Shown here piece after piece: positions 45,729 through 54,459 of a stretch of DNA of 64,000 nt. Origin of the DNA: Fontibacillus phaseoli (GTDB taxonomy: Bacteria; Bacillota; Bacilli; Paenibacillales; Paenibacillaceae); contig NZ_QPJW01000002.1 in NCBI RefSeq assembly GCF_003337355.1, positions 103,441-167,440 on the forward strand. Direction: 5' to 3'. A model generated the notes under the pieces. The model was not told the origin of the DNA and did no database searches. It saw nothing but the letters and a program-made list of their open reading frames with translations. The first letter of the stretch is position 1. Each line of letters starts with the position of its first letter. A program made the translations under genes and the position numbers.

Positions 45729-45977
45729 TTTGGTTTCCTTCTCTCACTTTGATGAATATATTTATAATTTTTTTATAAGTCTTCAGCATTTGAAAGTTGT
45801 TTATTAGGGATCAGTAGGTAATCTCACCAATCCTGATCGGGCATATTCATTTTTTTACATTGCATGCATTATTCGGCATTATTCTTGTTACTCCGTATTA
45901 TTTGACCTATCCCCTTTGCCTTGCCGATGTTATAATGATGGTATAAATATCCTATTTACAAGGAGGGCATCATACCT

Positions 45978-47228
45978 ATGTCATGGTTCAACAGGCTTCC
46001 TTTGTCCAAGAAGATCACTGCTGCTTGCTATCTTGTGGCCGCGCTTTTTGCAATTCCCGCACTCGTTGTATTCACGATTGTCGGTAAATTGCTTGTGGGC
46101 ATTGTTCTGATCGTAGTTCTGGCAGCGCTTACTTACCCTCTTACAAGGTATTTGCAAGGCGCCTTGACAGGGTCATTCGACGACATCACCAACGCTTCAG
46201 CAAAAATTGCCAAAGGGGATTTTACCAGCCGAATCATGGAGTCCGGGGGCATGGAGGATTTAAATCGGTCCTTCAATAGCATGGTTGACAAGCTTCGTAA
46301 AATCTTGCAGGAAACATCGGAAATCACCCGTAAAGTTATGGATTCCAGCCGAAGCATTGCCGACCGGAACCAGGAACTCATCAACGTCATGACCCAGGTA
46401 GCCCACTCCTCCAATGAGCTTGCACTTGGTGCCAATGAAATTTCCGAAGACGTTAGCGGCATGAAGGACTCGATCGGCGAGATTGAGAACAAAGTAAGCA
46501 ACTATACCGATTCCACCCGAGAGATGAACAATCGTTCGCTCGAAATGCTTAGTCTGGTTGAAAAGGGCCGGGACTCCGTATCCATGCAGGCAGACGGAAT
46601 GCGCCGGAATATTGAAGCTACCGGAAAAGTTGCCGAATCGATCGAAGCTCTCGCAAAAAATGCACGCGGCATCACCAAGATTACGGCAACGATTTCCGAA
46701 ATTGCCGAACAAACCAATTTATTGTCGTTAAACGCTTCGATCGAAGCGGCCCGCGCCGGTGAACATGGCGCCGGATTTGCCGTAGTCGCCCAGGAAGTAC
46801 GCAAACTGGCCGAAGAATCGACTTCATCGACGAAGGAAGTTTTCAATCTTGTCCGTGGCATTGAACAAGACGTCAAGCTCGCTGGACAAAATATAAAAAT
46901 TAATGAGGAAGTCGTTCACCAGCAAAATGCGATGATTCGCGAAGCGGAACATATTTTCGAGCAAATTGTGCAGAGCGTTCAGTATATTTCCGAACAGATT
47001 TCCGCCTTTTCCGAAGAGAGCGAGTCCATGCTGGAAAGCGCCCATAACATCTCTTCGTCCATCCAGAACATTTCGGCGATTACCCAACAATCCGCGGCCG
47101 GTACCGAACAGGTTTCTGCTTCCATGAATGAACAAATTATATCGATTCAAGCTATGGCCGATGAAACCGAAGCCATGAAAAACGCGGTGTTCCAACTACA
47201 TAAAACGATACATATTTTTAAGTTTTAA
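45978..47228 (+). CDS. Methyl-accepting chemotaxis-type signalling protein without sensor domain
   Basis: A 416-residue protein. Two membrane helices are packed together (about residues 13-57) with almost no extracellular loop, followed by HAMP (about 58-110) and a complete MCP signalling domain. The CheA/CheW-contacting hairpin tip is [22 protein letters not shown] (about 235-256). It cannot bind an external ligand by a normal periplasmic domain, so it may sense membrane or internal cues. An extended -10 (TGTTATAAT) lies about 40 bp upstream and a strong terminator follows. Confidence 0.92.
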   Translation: MSWFNRLPLSKKITAACYLVAALFAIPALVVFTIVGKLLVGIVLIVVLAALTYPLTRYLQGALTGSFDDITNASAKIAKGDFTSRIMESGGMEDLNRSFNSMVDKLRKILQETSEITRKVMDSSRSIADRNQELINVMTQVAHSSNELALGANEISEDVSGMKDSIGEIENKVSNYTDSTREMNNRSLEMLSLVEKGRDSVSMQADGMRRNIEATGKVAESIEALAKNARGITKITATISEIAEQTNLLSLNASIEAARAGEHGAGFAVVAQEVRKLAEESTSSTKEVFNLVRGIEQDVKLAGQNIKINEEVVHQQNAMIREAEHIFEQIVQSVQYISEQISAFSEESESMLESAHNISSSIQNISAITQQSAAGTEQVSASMNEQIISIQAMADETEAMKNAVFQLHKTIHIFKF

Positions 47229-47236
47229 ATACGCCG

Positions 47237-47277
47237 AAAGAGCCTTGTCCTGATTCCGCAGGACAAGGCTCTTTTTC
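47237..47277 (+). terminator. Terminator of the methyl-accepting protein gene
   Basis: Perfect 15-bp arms AAAGAGCCTTGTCCT (47237-47251) and AGGACAAGGCTCTTT (47260-47274), then TT. Confidence 0.92.
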
Positions 47278-47350
47278 ATTTAATATATTAAATAACAGAC
47301 TCGATTCGATTTTTTGTAATTTGCGAAACCTATAGAGGAGGTACATCGGA

Positions 47351-47506
47351 GTGACGACCGATTTGGAACAATATTAGCATGAAAACAAGCTGAACCTGAC
47401 TGCCCTGTCCTACCGGTTGACAGGATCCTGGGCTGAAGCCGAGGATAGCGTACAGGAGACGTTTTTGGCACTGTTCGAAAACGCTCCCGGGCTCTTTCTT
47501 TTGTGA
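47351..47506 (+). pseudogene. Fragment of an ECF sigma factor gene
   Basis: A GTG after GAGGAGGTACATCGGA starts a frame reading VTTDLEQY, stop, HENKLNLTALSYRLTGSWAE, then AEDSVQETFLALFENAP. It closes at 47504-47506 after 51 codons. LSYRLTGSWAEAEDSVQETFL is region 2 of an extracytoplasmic-function sigma factor. The in-frame stop and missing region 4 show that it is a relic. It lies between the MCP gene and the convergent alpha-galactosidase. Confidence 0.8.
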
Positions 47507-47533
47507 TTGTCATCCATAGAACAATGATCCGCT

Positions 47534-49723
47534 TTAAACAGCCTTCAGTCGCACCCACATGCTTGCAAAATCGCCGCGGAGCCAGGAAACCGGCAGTCCC
47601 AGGGTCATTAAACGATCCCCGCCATAGATCTCGCCGCTCGCTTCCAGAGTGTAGTCTTTCTCGGGATCGAGTCCCGCCAGCTTCACATTGCGGAGCGGCG
47701 CATTTGGTTCCGCCAGCACCTTGAAGTAAAACAACAGCGCTTCATTCTGGTCCGGACTGACAAACATCCATGAGGTTTCATTGCCTTCAAATGGACTCAG
47801 AAGCCGGAACAGCTCACCCTGCTGAACCAAACCGCGATTCTCCTTGTAAGCCTGGATTTGCTGTTTGACGATCTCTCGTTCACTTTCGGTAAATTTGGTC
47901 AAATCCAGTTCGTACCCGAAATTCCCGGACATGGCGACATCGCCCCGGAACGCAAGCGGGGTCGTCCGTTCCACTTGGTGGTTCGGCACCGCCGACACAT
48001 GCGCACCCATCGTAGAAACAGGATAAACAAGACTGGTTCCATACTGGATCTTCAGCCGTTCCACCGCATCGGTATCATCGCTCGTCCAGGTTTGCGGCAT
48101 GTAATACAACATGCCCGGATCAAACCGGCCGCCGCCGCCCGAACAGCTCTCGAACAAAATGTGGGGAAACTCGCCCGTAAGGCATTCCAACAGTTCGTAC
48201 AGTCCGAGTATATACCGGTGCGCGATTTCCTTCTGCCGTTCCCCAGGGATCAGTGCCGAACCGATTTCCGTCATGTTCCGGTTCATGTCCCATTTTACAT
48301 AGGAGATCGGAACCGTTCTGAAAATGTCGCTCAAACGCTCATATAGATATCTCCGCACATCCGCTCTCGACATATCCAGCACCAGTTGATCCCTCGCCTC
48401 CGTCCGGCGGCGATCCGGGACATGCAGACACCAGTCCGGATGACTGCGGTACAGATCGCTGTCCGGCGATACCATCTCCGGCTCGACCCAGAGACCGAAC
48501 TGCAGCCCGGTTGCCTTCACCCGGCGCGCCAGATCCTCCAGTCCCCCCGGCAGCTTGCGGCGGTCCTCAAACCAATCCCCCAATGAGCTGTCATCGCGGT
48601 CGCGCCGGCCGAACCAGCCGTCATCCAGCACAAACAGCTCAATGCCCAGTTCACTGCCCGCTTTCGCAATAGCTTCGATTTTGTCCGCATTGAAATCGAA
48701 ATAAGTAGCTTCCCAATTGTTGACTAAAATCGGACGCTCCCGGTCCCGATGCTGTCCCCTGCACAACCGTGTCCGGTATAAGCGATGATAAGTCCGGGAC
48801 ATGCCTCCAAGGCCTTCATTCGAGTAAACCAGCACCGCTTCCGGCGTTTGGAAAACCTCTCCCGGCTCCAGATGCCATGTGAAATCGAAGGGATTCAAGC
48901 CGATCTGAAGCCGGGTCATGCCGAACTGCTCGACCTCCGCTTCAGCGGTAAAATTGCCGCTATACACCAGGCTCAAACCGTAAACTTCGCCTTGGCGCTC
49001 ATTAGCATCCGGGCGAAGCAATGCAATGAAAGGATTTTGCTGGTGCGAGCTGGAGCCTCTGCGGCTGCCGATCCCCGTAACGCCGGGAGCAAGCCTTCTT
49101 CTCTGAATATGACGTTCCCGGGCCCAAGCCCCCGATAAATATAAGACATCGTAATTGGAATCGGCAAAATCCAGGGAAGCGCTCAAAGCGCGTTCCAGCT
49201 CCAAAGGTTCCTTACCTCCGTTCAGGAATCGAGTCGATCTGGCGATGGCGTCGAAATCCGCAAACACCGTATACCTCAATATGACTGTCATTCCGGACAA
49301 CTCATCGGCCAGTTCCAACTCAAGCGTTTCGGCTTCGTCTTCCCGTTCCGCGTATACGGACGGCAGACCGCTAAGTTCGGGCTTTCCGGTCATGATTTTA
49401 TGAGATTTATATACAAGTTCGGTTGCCCGCGTACCGTTGGCCAGCTTCACCTGATAGGCAGGGCTGCGAAAATCGCTCGTTCCATATTGCGGATATTCCT
49501 GAGGCAGCGTGTCAAGCGAGATGGTTTTGTCATCAGGGAGCGGGTTTGGGCAAAATGAAGAACGCTCCTGCAAAGTCAGCATTCCGTCCAAATTGCTGCC
49601 TTGTCTGAGTTTGGGTCCGTAATATACATGGGCAGCATACCCGCGTACCAATTGAATAATGTAGCTGGAGTTTTGCGATTGCAGGTGGAACCGGTGATTG
49701 TTTTCATCAAAAAAGATAGGCAT
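47534..49723 (-). CDS. Alpha-galactosidase (GH36)
   Basis: The enzyme hydrolyses terminal alpha-galactosyl residues of melibiose, raffinose and related sugars. Its 729 residues equal the tetrameric bacterial GH36 enzymes such as Geobacillus AgaA. The nucleophile is Asp479 in YVKWDMNR, and the acid/base is Asp549 in TWTSDDTD. Other blocks, such as NNWEATYFDFN, FVLDDGWFGRRDRD and FGLWVEPEMVSPDS, are intact. No signal peptide, so it is intracellular. The ATG follows AGGAGGATTCCC. No transporter is adjacent. Confidence 0.96.
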   Translation of the reverse strand: MPIFFDENNHRFHLQSQNSSYIIQLVRGYAAHVYYGPKLRQGSNLDGMLTLQERSSFCPNPLPDDKTISLDTLPQEYPQYGTSDFRSPAYQVKLANGTRATELVYKSHKIMTGKPELSGLPSVYAEREDEAETLELELADELSGMTVILRYTVFADFDAIARSTRFLNGGKEPLELERALSASLDFADSNYDVLYLSGAWARERHIQRRRLAPGVTGIGSRRGSSSHQQNPFIALLRPDANERQGEVYGLSLVYSGNFTAEAEVEQFGMTRLQIGLNPFDFTWHLEPGEVFQTPEAVLVYSNEGLGGMSRTYHRLYRTRLCRGQHRDRERPILVNNWEATYFDFNADKIEAIAKAGSELGIELFVLDDGWFGRRDRDDSSLGDWFEDRRKLPGGLEDLARRVKATGLQFGLWVEPEMVSPDSDLYRSHPDWCLHVPDRRRTEARDQLVLDMSRADVRRYLYERLSDIFRTVPISYVKWDMNRNMTEIGSALIPGERQKEIAHRYILGLYELLECLTGEFPHILFESCSGGGGRFDPGMLYYMPQTWTSDDTDAVERLKIQYGTSLVYPVSTMGAHVSAVPNHQVERTTPLAFRGDVAMSGNFGYELDLTKFTESEREIVKQQIQAYKENRGLVQQGELFRLLSPFEGNETSWMFVSPDQNEALLFYFKVLAEPNAPLRNVKLAGLDPEKDYTLEASGEIYGGDRLMTLGLPVSWLRGDFASMWVRLKAV

Positions 49724-49849
49724 GGGAATCCTCCTGAAGTGATCTGAATTCTGGAATGATATCCTTCATTCTACTATGTTATCCAAAAGGAGTAACGATA
49801 ATAAAGTGATTTTCTATATGGACTTTTGTGTGGTTATCTTACAGAGTAT

Positions 49850-50467
49850 TCAGATCACGGAATCACGTTTCCGGAATACGTGGTACCCGTTTTTGCCCAA
49901 CCGCTTGGCATGATACATCGCGCTGTCTGCCTCCTCCAGCAGGCGCGCCCGGTCCGCTTCGGAGTATTCGCACATGCTGATGCCGATGCTGCCGGTAATG
50001 GATATGTCCCGGTCCTGGATATAATAGGGTCTGCTAATCTTTTTCAAGATTAACCCGGCCAAAATTTCGACCTGGCTCGGATCGTAATTTTTCATGATAA
50101 ACAAAAATTCATCGCCACCCATGCGAAAGGCGAGCTGGTTTTTGTTCGTAATCTGCTTCAAATCCCGGCTTACTTCCTTAAGCAGCTCGTCGCCAGCCGC
50201 ATGGCCGTAAGTGTCGTTGATTTCCTTGAACCCGTCCAGATCCAAACTAAGCAAGGCTAGACGCTCCTTGGCCCGGTATTGCGACCAGAATGTGTCAAAC
50301 CCGCTCCGGTTCAGCAATCCGGTCACGGGATCCCGGTACACCAATTCCCTTAAAGTGTTTCTTTCCGCGCGCAAAGCACGTACATAGAGTCCCCCGGACA
50401 GGAATATTGCCAAACAGATGCCATAAATAAAGTAGTGCAGAATAGGTTCTGACATATTCATTTCCAT
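49850..50467 (-). CDS. Membrane-anchored GGDEF diguanylate cyclase
   Basis: A 205-residue protein with one N-terminal membrane helix (about residues 9-27) and a GGDEF domain. The active site MGGDEF is intact (GGDEF at 117-121), and FKEINDTYGHAAGDELL and SIGISM are normal, so it should make c-di-GMP. The RxxD inhibitory site five residues upstream is missing, so product inhibition at that site is unlikely. The ATG overlaps the stop of the upstream kinase gene by one base (TGATG), so translation is coupled. In position it acts as the output of the kinase operon and a local source of c-di-GMP for the riboswitches at 60.5-61 kb (inference). Confidence 0.93.
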   Translation of the reverse strand: MEMNMSEPILHYFIYGICLAIFLSGGLYVRALRAERNTLRELVYRDPVTGLLNRSGFDTFWSQYRAKERLALLSLDLDGFKEINDTYGHAAGDELLKEVSRDLKQITNKNQLAFRMGGDEFLFIMKNYDPSQVEILAGLILKKISRPYYIQDRDISITGSIGISMCEYSEADRARLLEEADSAMYHAKRLGKNGYHVFRKRDSVI

Positions 50468-53400
50468 CACCAACCATTATTATGTTGTTTATCTTGCGGC
50501 TCTTTCCGGCCGGTTTGTTTGGGAATTTTAAAAGACACTGTCGTTCCTTTGCCCAGAATGCTGGTAATCTTCAATCCTTGACCGTAAATCTGTTTTAGTC
50601 TCCGATCCGTATTAACCAGACCTATGCCACGGGAAATAGGTTCCGCAGATGAGATCAGCCGGTCCAGCTTCTCCTTCCCAATGCCCACGCCGTCATCTTG
50701 GACCGTGACGATGATCCACTCTTCCGTTCTATCGGAAATGATAATCTTAACCGTGCCGCCGCTGGCTCTTGGAAAAATACCGTGCCTTACCGCATTTTCG
50801 ACCAGGGGCTGGAGCGAAAGCGGAGGAACTTCAGCGGTAACCGAGTCGGGGATCTCCCAGGAAATGCCCAATCTGTCGCCGAATCTTTCCTTTTCAATAT
50901 ACAGGTAGGAACGCGTCAACTCCAACTCTTGTTCCAACGGAATCAGGCGCTGTAAATTTCTTGGATTGAAGCTCATCCGCAAGTAGGTCCCGAACTCCTC
51001 CAACAGGCCCGTCATTCGAACAGGATCGCTGTCGCTTAAGGATGCGATCGAATTCAGCGTATTGAATAAGAAATGAGGCCGGATTTGTGCCTGAAGCCAA
51101 GCCGCTTCCAAGCGTAAGCGTTCGCTGACCGTATGCCGAAGATGAATCAGCGCATGCACCCTGGCCTTCAGGTCAAGCGATCCTACCGGTTTGGTCACAT
51201 AATCGTTAGCCCCGGCCGCGAAGCCGGCATACACGTCCTCCGGACGGCTTCTGGCCGTCAACAGCAATATCGGGAGATCCGTAATCCCATACTGGATCCG
51301 AATGGTTCGGGTCAATTCGTAGCCGGACATTTGCGGCATCATGACGTCCGCAATGACCAAATCCCATTCCCCCCCGTCCAGCAATTCCATAGCTTCTTTT
51401 CCACTGAAAACACAAACGATGTCGTAATTATCCGTGGACAGAATATTGCTTAGGATTTTCAAGTTAATAGGATCGTCGTCAACGGCCAATATCCGAGGTT
51501 TATCGGAATAGCTTGTGTTGATATCTTCCTTCCACGCTGCATTTTTAGCGTTTGAGATTTTGTATTCTCCGTCGGCTCCGGATGCGTTATGCGGCATTGC
51601 GACAAGTTCGAAGGCTTCACGCTCTTTACTCTGCTGTTCCGGACGGTCGTCGACTTCAAGGGTAAACGTGAATTCCGACCCTTGCCCCGGCGAAGAAACT
51701 ACCTCCAACGTTCCGCCATGAAGCTCTACCAATTGCTTGCAAATGCTGAGCCCGAGCCCGATGCCTCCCGCTCCCGCCAACCCGCCTTCTCCCTGTTCAT
51801 AAGGCAGGAAAATCCGCCGCCGGGTTTCCTCGTCCATCCCTATTCCGGAATCCTTGACACGGATCAGCGCCTTACCATCCCGAATTTCGGCTTCGACAGC
51901 GATGATTCCATTTTCCGTGTATTTTATCGCGTTATGCAGTAGATTGAATATAATTTGGACAAGTCTATTTTCGTCGGCGATCACCCTGGGGAAGGATTTT
52001 GGCACATTCTGAACGAGTTCCACCGATTTTCCTTCCGTTAAATAAGCAAGCATATCGAACACCCCTGTGACCACGCCCCCCAGGTCTACGCTCTGCTTGT
52101 TTAACACGATGTCCCGTTCGCGGAGCAGCGTGATGTCCAGCAGATCATTCAGCAGCAACGACATCCTTTGTCCCACGGTTACGATAAGTTGCAAATTCCC
52201 GCGGCTGGAATCCTGCAGTCCGTTTTTCTCCTTTTCCAATACGGTTTGGGCCATATTGATCATGCCGTGCAACGGATTTCTGAGCTCATGGGAAGTGTTC
52301 GCCAAAAAATCGTCCTTCAGCTTGTCTGCCTTCCGAAGCTGATCCGCCATCTTTTGGGAAGAGATCGTGATTTGCGAAAACCGGATAAACCAGAAAGAAG
52401 CAAGTCCAAGAAACGTTACAATAAGATCAAAAGGATAATAAGGCATATCCGGCCAAAAATTAGCTTTAATCCCGCCGCTTATCAACATATTGTTCGAGAG
52501 GGCAACCGCCGACAAAAGAATAAATATAGCGGCTTTTTCTCCCCGGCGAATAATTTCGAGCACAAGGACCGGAACGATTACAGCAGCACTCAACATGATC
52601 AATAAAAGCAGATAGCGGCAGATGATGATGAGCTGTATAGGCAAGCAGATAGCCAGCAGGACGTTCACCGAGCATAAAGCTAGGAACGCGGTGATGACCC
52701 TGCTTAAGCCCCGGCTGCCAAGCAACGATTTCATGCATAAGATGAGAAATGCCGGAATCGCGGAATATATAGCTATTTTAATTTTAATCGTCCAGTCAAA
52801 ATCAAAGGGAAACCAAACCAACAACAGTTTATCGTCGTCGATCAGAATCGATATGATCGCAAAAAATACGGTTGCGGAAAAATAGGCCAGTTCCTTGCCC
52901 CGATTACCCAAAAAGAACAGAATGCAAGCATATAGGACGTGCAGCAGCAGAACCACGCAGACGATGATCTGCATCGTTTCGGAAAACGACGTCTCACGGG
53001 TCACGGCTTCAGCCGTGCCGAATTTAACCGATTGCGTAATTCCTCCTGTGCTGTGCATCTGGTAGTTGGAGACATGGATGACGATATCCATTACCCCCGA
53101 ATCGGACTTGAACAGGACGGTGTATGGGATATTCAGGGCCCGATTCAACTCCGGCGTAATGGATGGATCGCCGGTAGACTCCTTCATTTCGCCATTCAGA
53201 TAGATTCTGGAAGAAGTTTGAACATTCTGAACGCGCAGCCCAAACAGAGACTCACTCTTTCCGGTAAGTACCCGAATCCGGTAGGTTCCGTAACCGTATC
53301 CCGAATCCTTGCCCAACACCTGATTCCACTTCCCAGGAACCTTTATCCACTTCCTTGCAGCCTCTGGCGACCGAAGCAAGCCGTCTTCTTCTCCCGGCTC

Positions 53401-53625
53401 CAAAAAAAGATTAGGATAAAACTCCCATTCCCCGTTCAAATCGATCACTTGCCTGTCGCTGAACTTCCAATACCGCAAATCGATGACCCCATGTTGTGCT
53501 TCCGGATGGACAGGCACCACGCGGAAATGATACCAGAGCATTCGCAGGCTCAGGAGAAGAATCAGAAACAGGCCCAAATAGAGCAGCAGTTTTCTTTTCG
53601 ATATAACGTACGTTGAGTTGGTCAA
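50467..53625 (-). CDS. Hybrid sensor kinase: 7TM sensor, HisKA kinase, receiver, and LytS-type kinase
   Basis: A 1052-residue protein. In order: an N-terminal membrane helix (about 12-32); an extracellular 7TMR-DISM/galactose-binding-like sensor (about 50-205); seven membrane helices (about 218-415); a HisKA dimerisation domain with His446 in NTSHELRNPLHG and a HATPase (about 545-660); a receiver with Asp760 in VIADVMMP; and a second kinase core of LytS type with His851 in IRPHFLFNTLNSI and its own HATPase (about 935-1040). Two kinase modules in one chain are uncommon but known in Bacillales. The SARP-type regulator upstream is a probable partner. TTG start after AGAGAGG. Confidence 0.92.
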   Translation of the reverse strand: MTNSTYVISKRKLLLYLGLFLILLLSLRMLWYHFRVVPVHPEAQHGVIDLRYWKFSDRQVIDLNGEWEFYPNLFLEPGEEDGLLRSPEAARKWIKVPGKWNQVLGKDSGYGYGTYRIRVLTGKSESLFGLRVQNVQTSSRIYLNGEMKESTGDPSITPELNRALNIPYTVLFKSDSGVMDIVIHVSNYQMHSTGGITQSVKFGTAEAVTRETSFSETMQIIVCVVLLLHVLYACILFFLGNRGKELAYFSATVFFAIISILIDDDKLLLVWFPFDFDWTIKIKIAIYSAIPAFLILCMKSLLGSRGLSRVITAFLALCSVNVLLAICLPIQLIIICRYLLLLIMLSAAVIVPVLVLEIIRRGEKAAIFILLSAVALSNNMLISGGIKANFWPDMPYYPFDLIVTFLGLASFWFIRFSQITISSQKMADQLRKADKLKDDFLANTSHELRNPLHGMINMAQTVLEKEKNGLQDSSRGNLQLIVTVGQRMSLLLNDLLDITLLRERDIVLNKQSVDLGGVVTGVFDMLAYLTEGKSVELVQNVPKSFPRVIADENRLVQIIFNLLHNAIKYTENGIIAVEAEIRDGKALIRVKDSGIGMDEETRRRIFLPYEQGEGGLAGAGGIGLGLSICKQLVELHGGTLEVVSSPGQGSEFTFTLEVDDRPEQQSKEREAFELVAMPHNASGADGEYKISNAKNAAWKEDINTSYSDKPRILAVDDDPINLKILSNILSTDNYDIVCVFSGKEAMELLDGGEWDLVIADVMMPQMSGYELTRTIRIQYGITDLPILLLTARSRPEDVYAGFAAGANDYVTKPVGSLDLKARVHALIHLRHTVSERLRLEAAWLQAQIRPHFLFNTLNSIASLSDSDPVRMTGLLEEFGTYLRMSFNPRNLQRLIPLEQELELTRSYLYIEKERFGDRLGISWEIPDSVTAEVPPLSLQPLVENAVRHGIFPRASGGTVKIIISDRTEEWIIVTVQDDGVGIGKEKLDRLISSAEPISRGIGLVNTDRRLKQIYGQGLKITSILGKGTTVSFKIPKQTGRKEPQDKQHNNGW

Positions 53626-53654
53626 CCGGTTCTATCCTCTCTTGGCTGAAATAT

Positions 53655-54305
53655 TCAAGAGTCGAGCTTCGCTTGAATAATGAGCCGATGGGTGGATTTA
53701 TTCAACGGATGGCAGGTGATCAAAGTGAGTATTTTGTCGCTGCCGTTTCCGTCCAGGACAGACACATCGGTTGGTTCGACAATGAACTTTTTATACACCT
53801 TATATGTGTAATCCCCCGATATGGTCCTTATTGTGATCTTATCGTCAATCTCCACTTCGTTCAAGCGGTTAAACAGCCGGCCTGCGGTACGAGCCCTATG
53901 GGCTGCGATCGCCGCGTTGCCGGAAGCGCCTAATGTCGCCGTTTCCGACATATGCACGGCCGCATGCTTCATGTTAGTCTTGGTTGCTCCCTCCAGCACG
54001 GGGAGCTTCAAATCGATCGCATCCACTTCGATCGTGGCGATCGCCGCATCCTCCTCGCCGGATTCCGGTGCAAGCAAGTTCGGAGCCTCTTCTGCGGAGG
54101 CAGCTTCATCTTCAAGCAAACGGGATACTTTGGCATACCCGTCATTGATTTCGACGTTCGCCTTGCCCGAACTCCCGGCGGTTAACTCGCGGTCGGCTTC
54201 CCTCAGCAGCCTGACTTCTTCCCGGTCGGCCCGCCACTCCTGCCAAACCGGCGCAAACAGGATGACCAGACCCGTTATGATGAACAAAAACGAAAATTTA
54301 CGCAT
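53655..54305 (-). CDS. Class D sortase
   Basis: A 216-residue membrane-anchored transpeptidase that attaches LPxTx proteins to the cell wall. The N-terminal helix (about 5-20) anchors it outside. Catalytic residues are His136 in AAHRAR, Cys198 in TLITCHP and Arg207 in THRLI. The short N-terminal region and spacing fit class D. The ATG at 54305 lies nine bases after GGAGGAGG; the TTG overlapping that site is rejected. It is directly downstream of the LPKTG adhesin gene, its obvious substrate, and 29 bp ahead of the hybrid kinase. Confidence 0.93.
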   Translation of the reverse strand: MRKFSFLFIITGLVILFAPVWQEWRADREEVRLLREADRELTAGSSGKANVEINDGYAKVSRLLEDEAASAEEAPNLLAPESGEEDAAIATIEVDAIDLKLPVLEGATKTNMKHAAVHMSETATLGASGNAAIAAHRARTAGRLFNRLNEVEIDDKITIRTISGDYTYKVYKKFIVEPTDVSVLDGNGSDKILTLITCHPLNKSTHRLIIQAKLDS

Positions 54306-54402
54306 CTCTCGCAACCTCCTCCGGTTGACGAATCAACATCGATTCTAATTCGAAAAAGTATACCCGATCCAACTCTACAATTTCTCGACTGTTCAAACCG
54401 CC

Positions 54403-54446
54403 AAAAAAAAGAACGTTTCTCCGAGGATTTTTTTCCCGGAGAAACG
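54403..54446 (-). terminator. Terminator (possibly partial) between adhesin and sortase genes
   Basis: Perfect 10-bp arms CGTTTCTCCG (54414-54423) and CGGAGAAACG (54437-54446) are followed on the minus strand by TTC and T8. Sortase, kinase and cyclase may be transcribed by read-through or from a weak TATACT site near 54358. Confidence 0.8.
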
Positions 54447-54459
54447 CCTTATTTCAACT

